This document shows, in pieces, positions 17,242 to 27,412 of a stretch of DNA of 64,000 nt (position 1 is its first letter; each line of letters opens with the position of its first letter). The DNA lies in assembly GCA_937872095.1 (NCBI GenBank), contig CALMNW010000022.1, forward strand, positions 1 through 64,000. Reading direction: 5' to 3'. This DNA comes from an uncultured Verrucomicrobiota bacterium (lineage in GTDB: Bacteria; Verrucomicrobiota; Kiritimatiellia; CAIQIC01; Lenti-01). The notes under the pieces are model-generated. The model worked only from the letters and a program-made list of their open reading frames with translations, did no database searches and was not told the origin of the DNA. Made by a program: the position numbers and the translations under genes.

Positions 17242-17286
17242 AACTACTAGTATGTACTAAATTAGTAGTTCGGATACAACTACTAA
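17242..17286. promoter_or_regulatory. Triple AACTACTA operator-like repeats upstream of the fic gene
   Basis: AACTACTAG at 17242-17250, inverted TTAGTAGTT at 17262-17270 and AACTACTAA at 17278-17286; the last two form a perfect 9-bp dyad with a 7-nt spacer. They lie 25-70 bp upstream of the fic start and overlap a TATAAT on the minus strand (about 17284-17289). A bound regulator, perhaps the Fic winged helix itself, would block transcription. Confidence 0.55.
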
Positions 17287-17297
17287 TTATACATATT

Positions 17298-17326
17298 TTG
17301 ACACAAGATAAGTATTCTTGTATCAA
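17298..17326. promoter_or_regulatory. 29-bp dyad upstream of the fic gene
   Basis: Arms TTGAxACAAGA and TCTTGTxTCAA, 11 nt each, pair with a single mismatch around a 7-nt centre. It lies just beyond the putative -10 on the minus strand and is unlike the AACTACTA repeats, so it may be a site for a second factor. Confidence 0.5.
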
Positions 17327-17516
17327 ATTGCGCAACAAGGTATTATATATTCCACCCCCCTTATCCATTTGACCCGTTGATTTTCGATAACCAGCTTGAA
17401 TATCCGGGCAGCCACCCCGACCACATGCCAAGCCGTATCGTTGAAATCGTCGGAATGGATGGGAAAATCAACCGTCCGCAGTTCCGCGCCCCCTCTTTAC
17501 CACCATCGCAACGGCC

Positions 17517-18053
17517 CTACGGGGTTTCGCCCGCGACGGCGGCGCCTTTGCGCTTGAGATACTGGACGACCCGCATCCGGCCCGAGACCGACGCTTTCAG
17601 CAGGACCGATTCGCCCCGGTCATCCTTGGCGTTGACGTCCGCCCCATGATCCACCAGGCATTTCGCGACGGCCAGGTTGCGGACCGCCCGCATCAGCGGG
17701 GTTTCCCCGCTGGCGCTCCGCGCGTTCACGTCCGCGCCCTGCGCCACGAGAAACTCGACGACGTCCAGCTGGCCGATCCAAGCGGCTTTCATCAGCGGCG
17801 TTTCCCCCAGATCGTCCCGGGCGTTGACGTCCGCCCCTTTGTCCACGAGATATTGGACGCTTTCCAGGCTGGACACCATGTACATCAACGGCGTCCGGTC
17901 GTAGGCGTCCCGGGCGTCGACGTCCGTGCCCTTCAGCAGAAAGGCTTTCACCCCGGCCAGATTGCCCTTGTTCGCGGCCTTGTGGATGGTCATGCAGCCG
18001 GCCGAAAACGCCAGTGCCGCCGCCAGCAATCCAAACAGAATGGACTTTTTCAT
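17517..18053 (-). CDS. Ankyrin-repeat lipoprotein
   Basis: A 178-aa protein with a lipoprotein signal peptide ending in LAFSAGC (Cys20), so it should be anchored in a membrane facing the periplasm. The rest is about five ankyrin repeats with the usual GADVNARDxxGETPLMxA consensus (for example residues 73-110). Ankyrin stacks bind other proteins; the partner is unknown. The gene is monocistronic: its upstream side faces the divergent ptb-buk gene across 228 bp. The start is supported by AAGGGG. Confidence 0.88.
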   Translation of the reverse strand: MKKSILFGLLAAALAFSAGCMTIHKAANKGNLAGVKAFLLKGTDVDARDAYDRTPLMYMVSSLESVQYLVDKGADVNARDDLGETPLMKAAWIGQLDVVEFLVAQGADVNARSASGETPLMRAVRNLAVAKCLVDHGADVNAKDDRGESVLLKASVSGRMRVVQYLKRKGAAVAGETP

Positions 18054-18281
18054 CGCGCGCCCCTTTTTCTTCGATGTCCTTCCGGTCGGGAACAGGCTCC
18101 CAAATCGTCCGGCCCCCGGTCAAGAAACGAATGGTCGCCGCGCGGTTCGATTCCGCCCGGATGGGCCCGGATCCGTCCTGCCCATTTCCCGCCGGCATAC
18201 CCGCCACTTGACATTCGGTGAATTCGGCGGAAAATCTTGTCCGTCAATGGCGGCGGTCCGTGACGCCCCAAGCAGAAAGCC

Positions 18282-20411
18282 ATGCCGATGAAGAAGAAAA
18301 GCGTTCGCAAGGCCGGTCCTGCCCCGGTGACCGTTGGCGGCCTCCAGAAAATCGCCTCCCGACTGGCTCCCAAGACGGTCGTCATCGCCGGGGGCGACCG
18401 CAAGGAGGATCTGGCCGTCGTGAAAAGCCTGCACGGCCATGCCTTCGTCAAGCGCTGCATCCTGGTGGGGGATGAAACCGGGATCCGCGAGGCGGCCCGG
18501 CGGTTGCGCATCGTCGTCCATCCGGCGGACGTCGTGGCCACGGCCAGCCAGGAGGAAACCGCCCGCCGCACGATCGAACTCGTCGAGAAGGGCGTGGCGG
18601 ACGTCATCCTGAAGGGCAACATCTCCACGCCGATTTTGAACCGGGCCATGCTCAAAATCCGCGTCCGGGACACGATGTCCCTGGTCACGATGTTCGAATC
18701 GCCCTGCATCGCCGGCGGCCGCCCGCTGCTGCTGACCGACGCGGGCGTGACGACCTTCTGCAATTTCAGCCGCATGACGGGCATGATCAAGAACGCCGCC
18801 GAAGTGGCGCGGCTGGTGCTGGGAAAGGCCCGGCCCCGCATCGCCCTGCTGTCGGCCAACGAAAAAGTGATCGAGTCGCTGGCGTCGACCAAACTGGAAT
18901 CGGCGCTGACCAAGAAGTATTGGGAGGACATGACCGTCTACGGGCCGCTGTCGTTCGATCTGGCCACGGATCCCGAATCCGTCCGGATCAAGGGCGTCTC
19001 CAAGGGAGACGATCCCGCGATGGCGGAGGTGGCGGGCCAGGCGGACGTCCTCGTCTGCCCGAGTCTCGATGCGGCGAACATTCTCTACAAGACCCTCATG
19101 GCCATGACGCAGCGCGGCATGGCGGCCATGGCGGGCATCACGGTCGGCGTCAAGGTTCCGTACATCATCCTGTCGCGCGCCGACGGCGAGGCCAACAAGC
19201 TCGATTCCATCGCGCTGTGCTGCATCTACGCCGACCGGTACAGGCAAAAGCAAGTGGCGGAGAAGCGCAAAGCGAAAACCATCGAGACCGTCGCGGCGCG
19301 CTACAACGTCCTGACCATCAATCCGGGTTCCACGTCGGTCAAGGTCGCGCTGTTCGAAAACAACGTCTGCCTCGAAAGCCGCGAACTCGACTATCCCCAC
19401 AAAAGCCGCATGCGAGGCGCCGAATTCGACGCCGAAATCGCGAAATACATCCGGCTGGTGGAGGATTTCATGAAGCCGCATGCGGCGATCAAGCTGGACG
19501 CGGTGGTCGGCCGCGGCGGCTTCCTGTACCGCACCAAGCGGCGGGTCGAAAGCGGCGTCTACCAGGTGGCGACGGTCAAGCGGGGAAAAGTCGTGGTCGA
19601 GAAGGACATCCTCCGGGGCGTCCACGACCATGCGGAAATGGATCACGCCTCCAACCTGGGCATCCCCATCGCGGCGCGGCTGGCCGTGGAATACGGCATT
19701 CCCGCGTTCACCGTCGATCCGGTGGTCGCCGACGACTTCGATCTGCTGGCGCAATTTTCGGGATACGCGCCGATCGTCCGCCGGAGCACGGCCCACGTGC
19801 TGAGCGTGCGGGCGCTCGCGGCCCGGGCGGCGGAGGCGCTCGGCCGCCCGCTGGAGGAGATCAGCCTGGTCGTCGCCCACATGGGCGGCGGGATCACGGT
19901 CGCCGCGGTGCGGAACGGCAAGATCGTCGACAATTCGATCGCCCTGCTGGGGGGCGGCCCGTTCACGCCCCAGCGGGCGGGCGCGCTGCCCACGAAGGAA
20001 CTCGTCGATCTGTGCTACGGCGGCAAGTTCACGAAAGAGGATCTGTTCGTCGAACTGACCAAGCGGGGCGGGCTGGTTTCCTACCTGAACGAATCCCGGG
20101 TGGAAAAAATCGAAGAGCGGCTCGCGAAGGGCGACACGCAGGCGCATTTGACCCTGAAAGCCATGGCCTACCAGATCGGCAAGGAGATCGGCTCCATGTA
20201 CGTGGCGGCGGGCAACGACGTGGAGGCGATCGTGCTCTCCGGCGGCGTCGCGCGTTCCGAGCTGGTGGTCGGGTTCATCAAGCAGCGGATCGGGCACTTG
20301 GCGCCCATCCTGATCTATACCGAGAACGTGGAAATGGCGGCCATGGCCGCCGGCGCGCGCAAGGCGCTGTCCGGGCAAATCGCGCCCAAGCGCTACAGCC
20401 TGGTGCTGTAG
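18282..20411 (+). CDS. Phosphotransbutyrylase-butyrate kinase fusion (acyl-CoA to acyl phosphate to ATP)
   Basis: A single 709-aa chain with two enzymes that are normally separate. Residues 1-330 match phosphate acetyl/butyryltransferase (KGNISTPILNRAMLKIR, and LSRADGEANKLDSIAL near the end of the domain). Residues 341-709 match butyrate kinase of the acetokinase fold (NVLTINPGSTSVKVALFENN, VVGRGGFLYRTKRRV, VVAHMGGGITVAAVRNGKIV, IVLSGGVARSELV). Together they would turn butyryl-, propionyl- or related acyl-CoA into the free acid with ATP formation. No stop or frameshift is seen at the joint (about 331-340, a Lys/Ala/Glu-rich linker). It is convergent with mmsA, ten bp apart, linking it to pyrimidine breakdown. 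Confidence 0.9.
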   Translation: MPMKKKSVRKAGPAPVTVGGLQKIASRLAPKTVVIAGGDRKEDLAVVKSLHGHAFVKRCILVGDETGIREAARRLRIVVHPADVVATASQEETARRTIELVEKGVADVILKGNISTPILNRAMLKIRVRDTMSLVTMFESPCIAGGRPLLLTDAGVTTFCNFSRMTGMIKNAAEVARLVLGKARPRIALLSANEKVIESLASTKLESALTKKYWEDMTVYGPLSFDLATDPESVRIKGVSKGDDPAMAEVAGQADVLVCPSLDAANILYKTLMAMTQRGMAAMAGITVGVKVPYIILSRADGEANKLDSIALCCIYADRYRQKQVAEKRKAKTIETVAARYNVLTINPGSTSVKVALFENNVCLESRELDYPHKSRMRGAEFDAEIAKYIRLVEDFMKPHAAIKLDAVVGRGGFLYRTKRRVESGVYQVATVKRGKVVVEKDILRGVHDHAEMDHASNLGIPIAARLAVEYGIPAFTVDPVVADDFDLLAQFSGYAPIVRRSTAHVLSVRALAARAAEALGRPLEEISLVVAHMGGGITVAAVRNGKIVDNSIALLGGGPFTPQRAGALPTKELVDLCYGGKFTKEDLFVELTKRGGLVSYLNESRVEKIEERLAKGDTQAHLTLKAMAYQIGKEIGSMYVAAGNDVEAIVLSGGVARSELVVGFIKQRIGHLAPILIYTENVEMAAMAAGARKALSGQIAPKRYSLVL

Positions 20412-20421
20412 GCCGGACGGA

Positions 20422-21879
20422 TCACCCCATCCAGATGACGGGCTTGTCCGGATTCCACTTCACGGACACCTTTTTCAGCTTGGTCCAGAAGTGGACGGAG
20501 CTCTTGCCGGTGATGTCGCCGCCGCCCACGATGGAATCCTTCCAGCCGCCGAACGAGAACGGCTCGCGCGGCACCGGCACGCCGACGTTGACGGCGACCA
20601 TGCCGGCCTGGATGCGGTTGAGATAGATTTCCGCGGCCCGACCGCTCTGCGTGAAGATCGATCCCCCGTTGCCGTAGGGCGAGGAGTTGGCGATCTCGAG
20701 CGCTTCATCGAGATTCTTCGCCCGGACGATGGCCAGGACCGGGCCGAAGTTCTCTTCCACGGCCAGTTCCGAACCGACCTTCACGTGGTCGACGATGGTC
20801 GGTCCGAGATAGTTGCCCTTTTCCAGGCCGGCCGGCGGCGTGGCCTTCCGGCCATCCAGCAGGAGCTTGAAGCCTTCCTTCTCCGCGCGGTCGATGAAGC
20901 CGGTGATGCTCGCCTTGGCCTCGGCGTTGACGATGGCGCTCAGATTCACGCCCGGAACGAACTTCCGGGCTTCCTCGACGATCTTTGCGATGATGTCGTC
21001 CACTTCGCCGACGGCGACCAGAATGCAGGCCGACATGCAGCGCTGGCCCGCGCAGCCGAGGAACGAAGCGGCGATGTTGGCGGCGGTGTTGGCCGGATGG
21101 GCGTCCGGCAGCAGGATCAGGTGGTTGTTGGCGCTGCCCAGCGCCAGCGCCCGCTTGTAGGTGGCGCAGGATTTCGAATACACCATTTTCGCCACCTTGG
21201 TGGATCCGACGAAGGTGACGGCCTGGATGTCCGGGTGTTCGCAGATGCCGGCGACGAGTTCGCGCCCGCCGCAGACGATGTTCAGGACGCCGTCCGGCAG
21301 CCCGGCTTCCTTGAGCATTTCGGCGATTTTCAGCACCGTCAGCGGAGCCTCGCGGGAAGGCTTGATGACCATCGTGTTGCCCAGCACCAGCGCGTTGGGG
21401 AGGGTCCAGTGCGGCACCATGTGCGGGAAGTTGAACGGCGTGATCGACGCCACGACGCCCAGCGGCACCTGCATGTGCCGGCATTCCACGCCGCGGCTGA
21501 CCACTTCGAATTCGCCCGTGGCCACCTGGGGCATCGAGCAGGCAAACTCGGTCAATTCGAGGCTTTTGGCCACTTCCGCCTGCGCCTCGGCGAAGTTCTT
21601 GCCCATTTCGTTGTGCACGATCTCGGCCAGTTCGTCCACCCGCGCGCTCAGCAGGGCGTAATACCGGAAGAAAACGGCGGCCCGTTCCTTCAGGGTCATC
21701 CCCGACCAGCCCGGAAACGCCGCCTTGGCGGCCGCGACCGCCTTGTCCAGTTCCGCCGCGTCGGACATCGGGATGGTCGAGAGCAAAGCGCCATCCACGG
21801 GACTGTAGCGTTCGGCCCGAGGGCCTTGGGGATTGCTGGGCTTGCCATCGATGAAATTGCTGAGGTCGGAGTATTTCAT
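20422..21879 (-). CDS. mmsA: CoA-acylating malonate/methylmalonate semialdehyde dehydrogenase
   Basis: A 485-aa aldehyde dehydrogenase of the MmsA/IolA group, which oxidises (methyl)malonate semialdehyde with NAD and CoA to acetyl-CoA or propionyl-CoA plus CO2. The nucleophile lies in FLGCAGQRCMS, as in this CoA-dependent subgroup. The usual first step ITPFNFPHMVPHW and the EENFGPVLAIVRA segment are present. The length is normal. It is divergent from the beta-ureidopropionase gene across about 210 bp that must hold promoters for both sides. In this context its substrate should be the semialdehyde made by the aminotransferase at 24399. Confidence 0.92.
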   Translation of the reverse strand: MKYSDLSNFIDGKPSNPQGPRAERYSPVDGALLSTIPMSDAAELDKAVAAAKAAFPGWSGMTLKERAAVFFRYYALLSARVDELAEIVHNEMGKNFAEAQAEVAKSLELTEFACSMPQVATGEFEVVSRGVECRHMQVPLGVVASITPFNFPHMVPHWTLPNALVLGNTMVIKPSREAPLTVLKIAEMLKEAGLPDGVLNIVCGGRELVAGICEHPDIQAVTFVGSTKVAKMVYSKSCATYKRALALGSANNHLILLPDAHPANTAANIAASFLGCAGQRCMSACILVAVGEVDDIIAKIVEEARKFVPGVNLSAIVNAEAKASITGFIDRAEKEGFKLLLDGRKATPPAGLEKGNYLGPTIVDHVKVGSELAVEENFGPVLAIVRAKNLDEALEIANSSPYGNGGSIFTQSGRAAEIYLNRIQAGMVAVNVGVPVPREPFSFGGWKDSIVGGGDITGKSSVHFWTKLKKVSVKWNPDKPVIWMG

Positions 21880-22087
21880 GGCGTTGTTCCTTGTTGCTGT
21901 CGGATGAAATTACCACCCGGTTCCGCCGTTCACAAACCAAAAGAAGGAACTTCTTCCCGACCTGAAAAATTCCGCGAAACGGCTTTGCCTTTGCGGGCCC
22001 GTCTTGCGATAGTGGGCCTTGTCGGCCGGCATGGCCGCCGGCGGGGAAAACAGCCTGCCCGGGTGCCGGCCCATAGGAGACAACACC

Positions 22088-22963
22088 ATGGCGCGCATCG
22101 TGAAAGCCGGACTGATCCAGTGTTCCCTGCCTCTGCACGAAGGCGAAGGCACCCTTTCGCAAATCACCGAAGCCATGATCAACAAGCATCTGCCGTTGAT
22201 CGACGAGGCCGGCAAAAAGGGCGTGCAGGTCCTCTGCCTGCAGGAAATCTTCAACACCCCGTATTTCTGCCCGGCGCAGGATCCCAAGTGGTTCCGGACC
22301 GCGGAGAAGATTCCGGACGGCCCGACGGTCAAGCTGATGCAGGAATACGCCAAGAAACACCAAATGGTGCTGGTCGTGCCGATCTACGAAGAAGCGATGA
22401 CCGGCGTCTACTACAACACGGCGGCCGTGATCGACGCGGACGGAAAGTATCTGGGCAAATACCGGAAGAACCACATCCCGCAGGTCGGCGGCTTCTGGGA
22501 GAAATACTATTTCAAGCCCGGCAATCTGGGCTATCCGACGTTCGAGACGCGCTACGGCAACGTGGGCGTCTACATCTGCTACGACCGCCACTTCCCGGAA
22601 GGCGCGCGGCTCCTGGCGCTGCACGGCGCGGAGATCGTGTTCAACCCGTCGGCCACCTGCGCCGGCATCTCCCAATACATCTGGAAGGTCGAACAGCCCG
22701 CCCATGCCGTCGCGAACGGTTTCTTCATGGGCAACATCAACCGCGTGGGCGAAGAGAAGCCCTGGAACATCGGCCGCTTCTACGGCACGAGCTACTTCGT
22801 CAATCCCCTCGGGGAAATCCTGGCCGAAGGCAGCCAGGACAAGGACGAGGTCGTGATCGCCGACCTCAACCTCGACCAGATCCGGGAAACCCGCGACAAG
22901 TGGCAGTTCTTCCGGGACCGCCGGCCCGAAACCTACGAAGACATGACCAAACTTCTGCCGTAG
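22088..22963 (+). CDS. Beta-ureidopropionase (N-carbamoyl-beta-alanine amidohydrolase), nitrilase superfamily
   Basis: A 291-aa carbon-nitrogen hydrolase. The catalytic triad is visible: Glu in LCLQEIFNTPYF, Lys in YRKNHIPQVGGFWEKYYF and Cys in VGVYICYDRHFPEGAR. The sequence style is that of beta-ureidopropionases, which release beta-alanine, CO2 and ammonia. Start ATG 22088 has AGGAGA eight bases upstream; an upstream in-frame ATG is unlikely. The dihydropyrimidinase gene follows by 35 bp, so substrate and product match the neighbouring step. Confidence 0.92.
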   Translation: MARIVKAGLIQCSLPLHEGEGTLSQITEAMINKHLPLIDEAGKKGVQVLCLQEIFNTPYFCPAQDPKWFRTAEKIPDGPTVKLMQEYAKKHQMVLVVPIYEEAMTGVYYNTAAVIDADGKYLGKYRKNHIPQVGGFWEKYYFKPGNLGYPTFETRYGNVGVYICYDRHFPEGARLLALHGAEIVFNPSATCAGISQYIWKVEQPAHAVANGFFMGNINRVGEEKPWNIGRFYGTSYFVNPLGEILAEGSQDKDEVVIADLNLDQIRETRDKWQFFRDRRPETYEDMTKLLP

Positions 22964-22998
22964 CCGAATCGCGCGCAACCATCCACCAGGAGGCAACC

Positions 22999-24384
22999 AT
23001 GGCCATCATCATCAAGGGCGGCACCGTCGTGACGGCGGCGGACGTCGGCGTAGCCGACATCCGGATCGAGGGAGAAACCATCGCCGCGATCGGCCGGGAT
23101 CTGCCGGCCGGAAAACGGGACCAGGTCGTCAAGGCGGCGGGACAGTACGTCTTTCCGGGCGGCGTCGACGTGCACACGCACTTCGAATTGCCGTTCATGG
23201 GAACGGTCAGCCGCGACGACTTCAAGACCGGGACCCGGGCCGCGCTGTGCGGCGGCACCACCACGGTCGTCGACTTCATCATTCCCGCCAAGGGCAGGCC
23301 GCTGGCCGAGGCGGTGGAGGCGTGGCACGCCAAATCCAAGAAGGCGGTGGCGGACTTCGGCTTCCACATGGCCCTTCCGGAATTCAACGAAGCGGTCGCC
23401 AAGGAGATCCCCGCCATCATCAAGAAGGGCATCACCTCCTTCAAATGCTTCATGGCCTACAAGGGCGCGCTGCAGATCGACGACGGCCAATTGATCGGCG
23501 TTTTCAACGCCGTCGGCAAAAACGGCGGCCTGGTGATGGTGCACGCGGAAAACGGCGACATGATCGACGCGTTGACCCGGACGTATACGGCCAAGGGCAA
23601 GCTGACGCCGGAATACCACTGGCGGTCGCATCCGGCCCTGGCGGAGGAAGAGGCCGTGCACCGGATCATCGAGCTGTCCCGGTTCGTGGACCAGCCCATC
23701 TACATCGTCCACCTGTCCAGCGCCGACGGCCTGGAGAAGGTCAAGGAAGCGGTGGCCCGCGGCTACAAGGTGTTCGCCGAAACCTGCCCGCAATACCTGC
23801 TGCTCTCGAGCGATCTGTATCTCAAGCCCAACTTCCAGGGCGCCAAGTGGGTGATGTCTCCCCCGCTTCGTCCGGCCGACCATCTGGAAAAAATGTGGGA
23901 GGGACTGGGCCGCGGCTACGTCAAAACCGTGGCCACGGACCACTGCTCGTTCAACTTCAAGGGGCAGAAGGAAATGGGCCGCGAGACCTTCGCGAAAATC
24001 CCCAACGGGATCCCGTCCATCGCGGACCGGTTCAATCTGCTGTACACCTACGGCGTGGGCAAGGGCCGGCTGAGCCTGACCCGGTTCGTGGACGTGGCCT
24101 GCACGGCGCCGGCCAAGCTGTTCGGCATGTACCCGAAAAAGGGCAGTATCGTCGTCGGCGGCGATGCCGATCTCGTCCTCTTCGATCCCGAGAAGAAGGG
24201 CGTGGTTTCGGCCAAGACCTCGAAACACAACGTGGACTACAGCGCCTACGAAGGCATGAAGCTCAAGGGCCTGCCGGTCGCCGTCCTGCTCCGCGGCAAA
24301 TTCGCCGTGCGCAACGGAAAATACGTCGGGGAACAAGGCGCCGGCCGGTTCATCGCCCGCGGCCCGTCCGGAAAAATGGTCTGA
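22999..24384 (+). CDS. hydA: Dihydropyrimidinase (D-hydantoinase family)
   Basis: A 461-aa amidohydrolase that opens dihydrouracil or dihydrothymine. Metal ligands are present: HTH in GGVDVHTHFELPF, the carboxylated Lys in TSFKCFMAYKG, His in VHLSSADGLEKV and Asp in VATDHCSF. The length is normal. The start follows CAGGAGG by seven bases. It sits between beta-ureidopropionase and the aminotransferase (14-bp gap, AGGAG). Family members also act on hydantoins, but the PreTA pair downstream argues for pyrimidines. Confidence 0.93.
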   Translation: MAIIIKGGTVVTAADVGVADIRIEGETIAAIGRDLPAGKRDQVVKAAGQYVFPGGVDVHTHFELPFMGTVSRDDFKTGTRAALCGGTTTVVDFIIPAKGRPLAEAVEAWHAKSKKAVADFGFHMALPEFNEAVAKEIPAIIKKGITSFKCFMAYKGALQIDDGQLIGVFNAVGKNGGLVMVHAENGDMIDALTRTYTAKGKLTPEYHWRSHPALAEEEAVHRIIELSRFVDQPIYIVHLSSADGLEKVKEAVARGYKVFAETCPQYLLLSSDLYLKPNFQGAKWVMSPPLRPADHLEKMWEGLGRGYVKTVATDHCSFNFKGQKEMGRETFAKIPNGIPSIADRFNLLYTYGVGKGRLSLTRFVDVACTAPAKLFGMYPKKGSIVVGGDADLVLFDPEKKGVVSAKTSKHNVDYSAYEGMKLKGLPVAVLLRGKFAVRNGKYVGEQGAGRFIARGPSGKMV

Positions 24385-24398
24385 TCACAGGAGAACGC

Positions 24399-25736
24399 AT
24401 GAACGCCCAGGAAATCGCCGACGTCAAGAAGTGGGAGCGCGAGCACGTCATCTATCCCTGGAAGGTCCAGGGCTGGTATGAACCGCCGGTCATCGAGCGC
24501 GCGGACGGCATCTACATGTACGGAGCCGACGGCAAGCGCATCATCGACTTCTGCTCCGGCCTGCTGAACGTCAACATCGGCCACCACAACCGGCACGTGC
24601 TGGACGCCATGCAGGCGCAGATGGAGAAACTGTGCCACATCGCCTCGCCCTTCGCCACCGAACCGCGGGCCAAGCTGGCCAAGATGATCGCCGAGGTGAC
24701 GCCCGGCGACCTGGACTACGTGTTCTTCACGAATGCCGGCGCCGAGGCGAACGAAAACGCCATCAAGGCCGTGCGCTGGTTCACCGGCCGGCAGAAGATC
24801 TACTCCAACTGGCGCGGCTATCACGGAGCCACGGCGGCCTGCTCCACGCTGACCGGCGATCCCCGGCGCATCCCCTGCGAGCCCGGCATCCCCGGCGTCG
24901 GAAAGTTCTTCGGCCCGTATTGCTACCGGTGTCCGTTCGGATACAAGGACAACAAAACCTGCGGGATCCAGTGTCTCAAGACGTTCGAAACCCAGATCAT
25001 GCTGGAAGGGCCGAAATCGATCGCCGGCATTTTCATGGAACCCATCATCGGCACCAACGGCATCATCATCCCGCCGGTCGAATTCATGCAGGGCGTCCGC
25101 CGGATTTGCGATGAAAACGGCATCCTGCTGGTGATGGACGAAGTCATGGCGGGCTGGGGCCGGTCCGGCAAGTGGTTCGGCTGCGAGCACTTCGGGGTGG
25201 TGCCAGACATCATCACCACGGCCAAGGGCGTCACTTCGGGCTACGTCCAATTGGGCGCGATGATCTGGAGCAAGAAGGTCTGGGATTTCTTCTGCAAGCA
25301 CCCGTTCGTCGGCGGCCTCACCTACTACGGGCACGCCTTGGCGTGCGCCACGGGCGTTGCCAACCTGGAGGTCTACCACCAGGAAAACCTGATCGAGAAA
25401 TCGCGGATCAACGGCGAATACCTCGAAAAGAAGCTGTGGGAGCTGTACGAGAAGCATCCCTCCATCGGCGACGTGCGCTGCAAAGGGCTGTGGGCCTGTC
25501 TCGAGCTGGTCGAAAACCGCGAAACCAAGGAACCGCTGGCCGGCTATGCCGATTGCAAGCAGAACGTCATGGGCGAGTTCACCAAGCGGGTGCTCGACCT
25601 GGGCCTCTGGGCGTTCGCCAAGTGGGACTACATCTTCCTGGCCCCGCCGCTGATCATCACGCCGGAACAGATCGACGAGGCCGTCGCCATCCTCGACAAG
25701 GCCTTGGAGTATCCGGATTCGCTGCTGAAGAAATAG
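24399..25736 (+). CDS. Class III aminotransferase, probably beta-alanine/3-aminoisobutyrate:pyruvate
   Basis: A 445-aa PLP enzyme. The PLP lysine lies in TTAKGVTSGYVQLGAM, the cofactor Asp in LLVMDEVMAGWGRSGKW and the phosphate-binding turn in FTNAGAEANENAIKA. It carries the CYRCPFGYKDNKTCGIQC segment common to this aminotransferase subgroup. Position after dihydropyrimidinase and beta-ureidopropionase, and with a semialdehyde dehydrogenase near by, points to beta-alanine (or 3-aminoisobutyrate) as amino donor, giving malonate or methylmalonate semialdehyde. The acceptor (pyruvate or 2-oxoglutarate) cannot be read from sequence. Confidence 0.88.
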   Translation: MNAQEIADVKKWEREHVIYPWKVQGWYEPPVIERADGIYMYGADGKRIIDFCSGLLNVNIGHHNRHVLDAMQAQMEKLCHIASPFATEPRAKLAKMIAEVTPGDLDYVFFTNAGAEANENAIKAVRWFTGRQKIYSNWRGYHGATAACSTLTGDPRRIPCEPGIPGVGKFFGPYCYRCPFGYKDNKTCGIQCLKTFETQIMLEGPKSIAGIFMEPIIGTNGIIIPPVEFMQGVRRICDENGILLVMDEVMAGWGRSGKWFGCEHFGVVPDIITTAKGVTSGYVQLGAMIWSKKVWDFFCKHPFVGGLTYYGHALACATGVANLEVYHQENLIEKSRINGEYLEKKLWELYEKHPSIGDVRCKGLWACLELVENRETKEPLAGYADCKQNVMGEFTKRVLDLGLWAFAKWDYIFLAPPLIITPEQIDEAVAILDKALEYPDSLLKK

Positions 25737-25814
25737 ACGGCGACGCCCCTAAAAACCGAATATCGCCCAAGCCCCCCCGCCCCGGCCCGGAACGGGAAAC
25801 CGCCAGGAGGAACC

Positions 25815-27314
<1,500 letters not shown>

Positions 27315-27373
27315 GCGGCGGGTGTTTTCCCATGGTATGGGTAGGGCGCCTTGGCTCAAGTCGCCGGAATCGG

Positions 27374-27401
27374 AAAACGCGGCGGGTTGGGCCAACCCGC
27401 C
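27374..27401 (-). terminator. Terminator of the preTA transcript
   Basis: Stem GGCGGGTTG/CAACCCGCC (27381-27401) with a 3-nt loop. Read on the minus strand it comes 11 bp after the preA stop and is followed by GCGTTTTCC. It can also act on the convergent permease transcript, but without a T-run on that side. Confidence 0.6.
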
Positions 27402-27412
27402 CTGTCCGATCC

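Noticed and set aside
22999..24384. Hydantoin-utilisation hydantoinase
   Set aside because: Possible from sequence alone, but PreTA and the semialdehyde dehydrogenase make pyrimidine breakdown the better reading.
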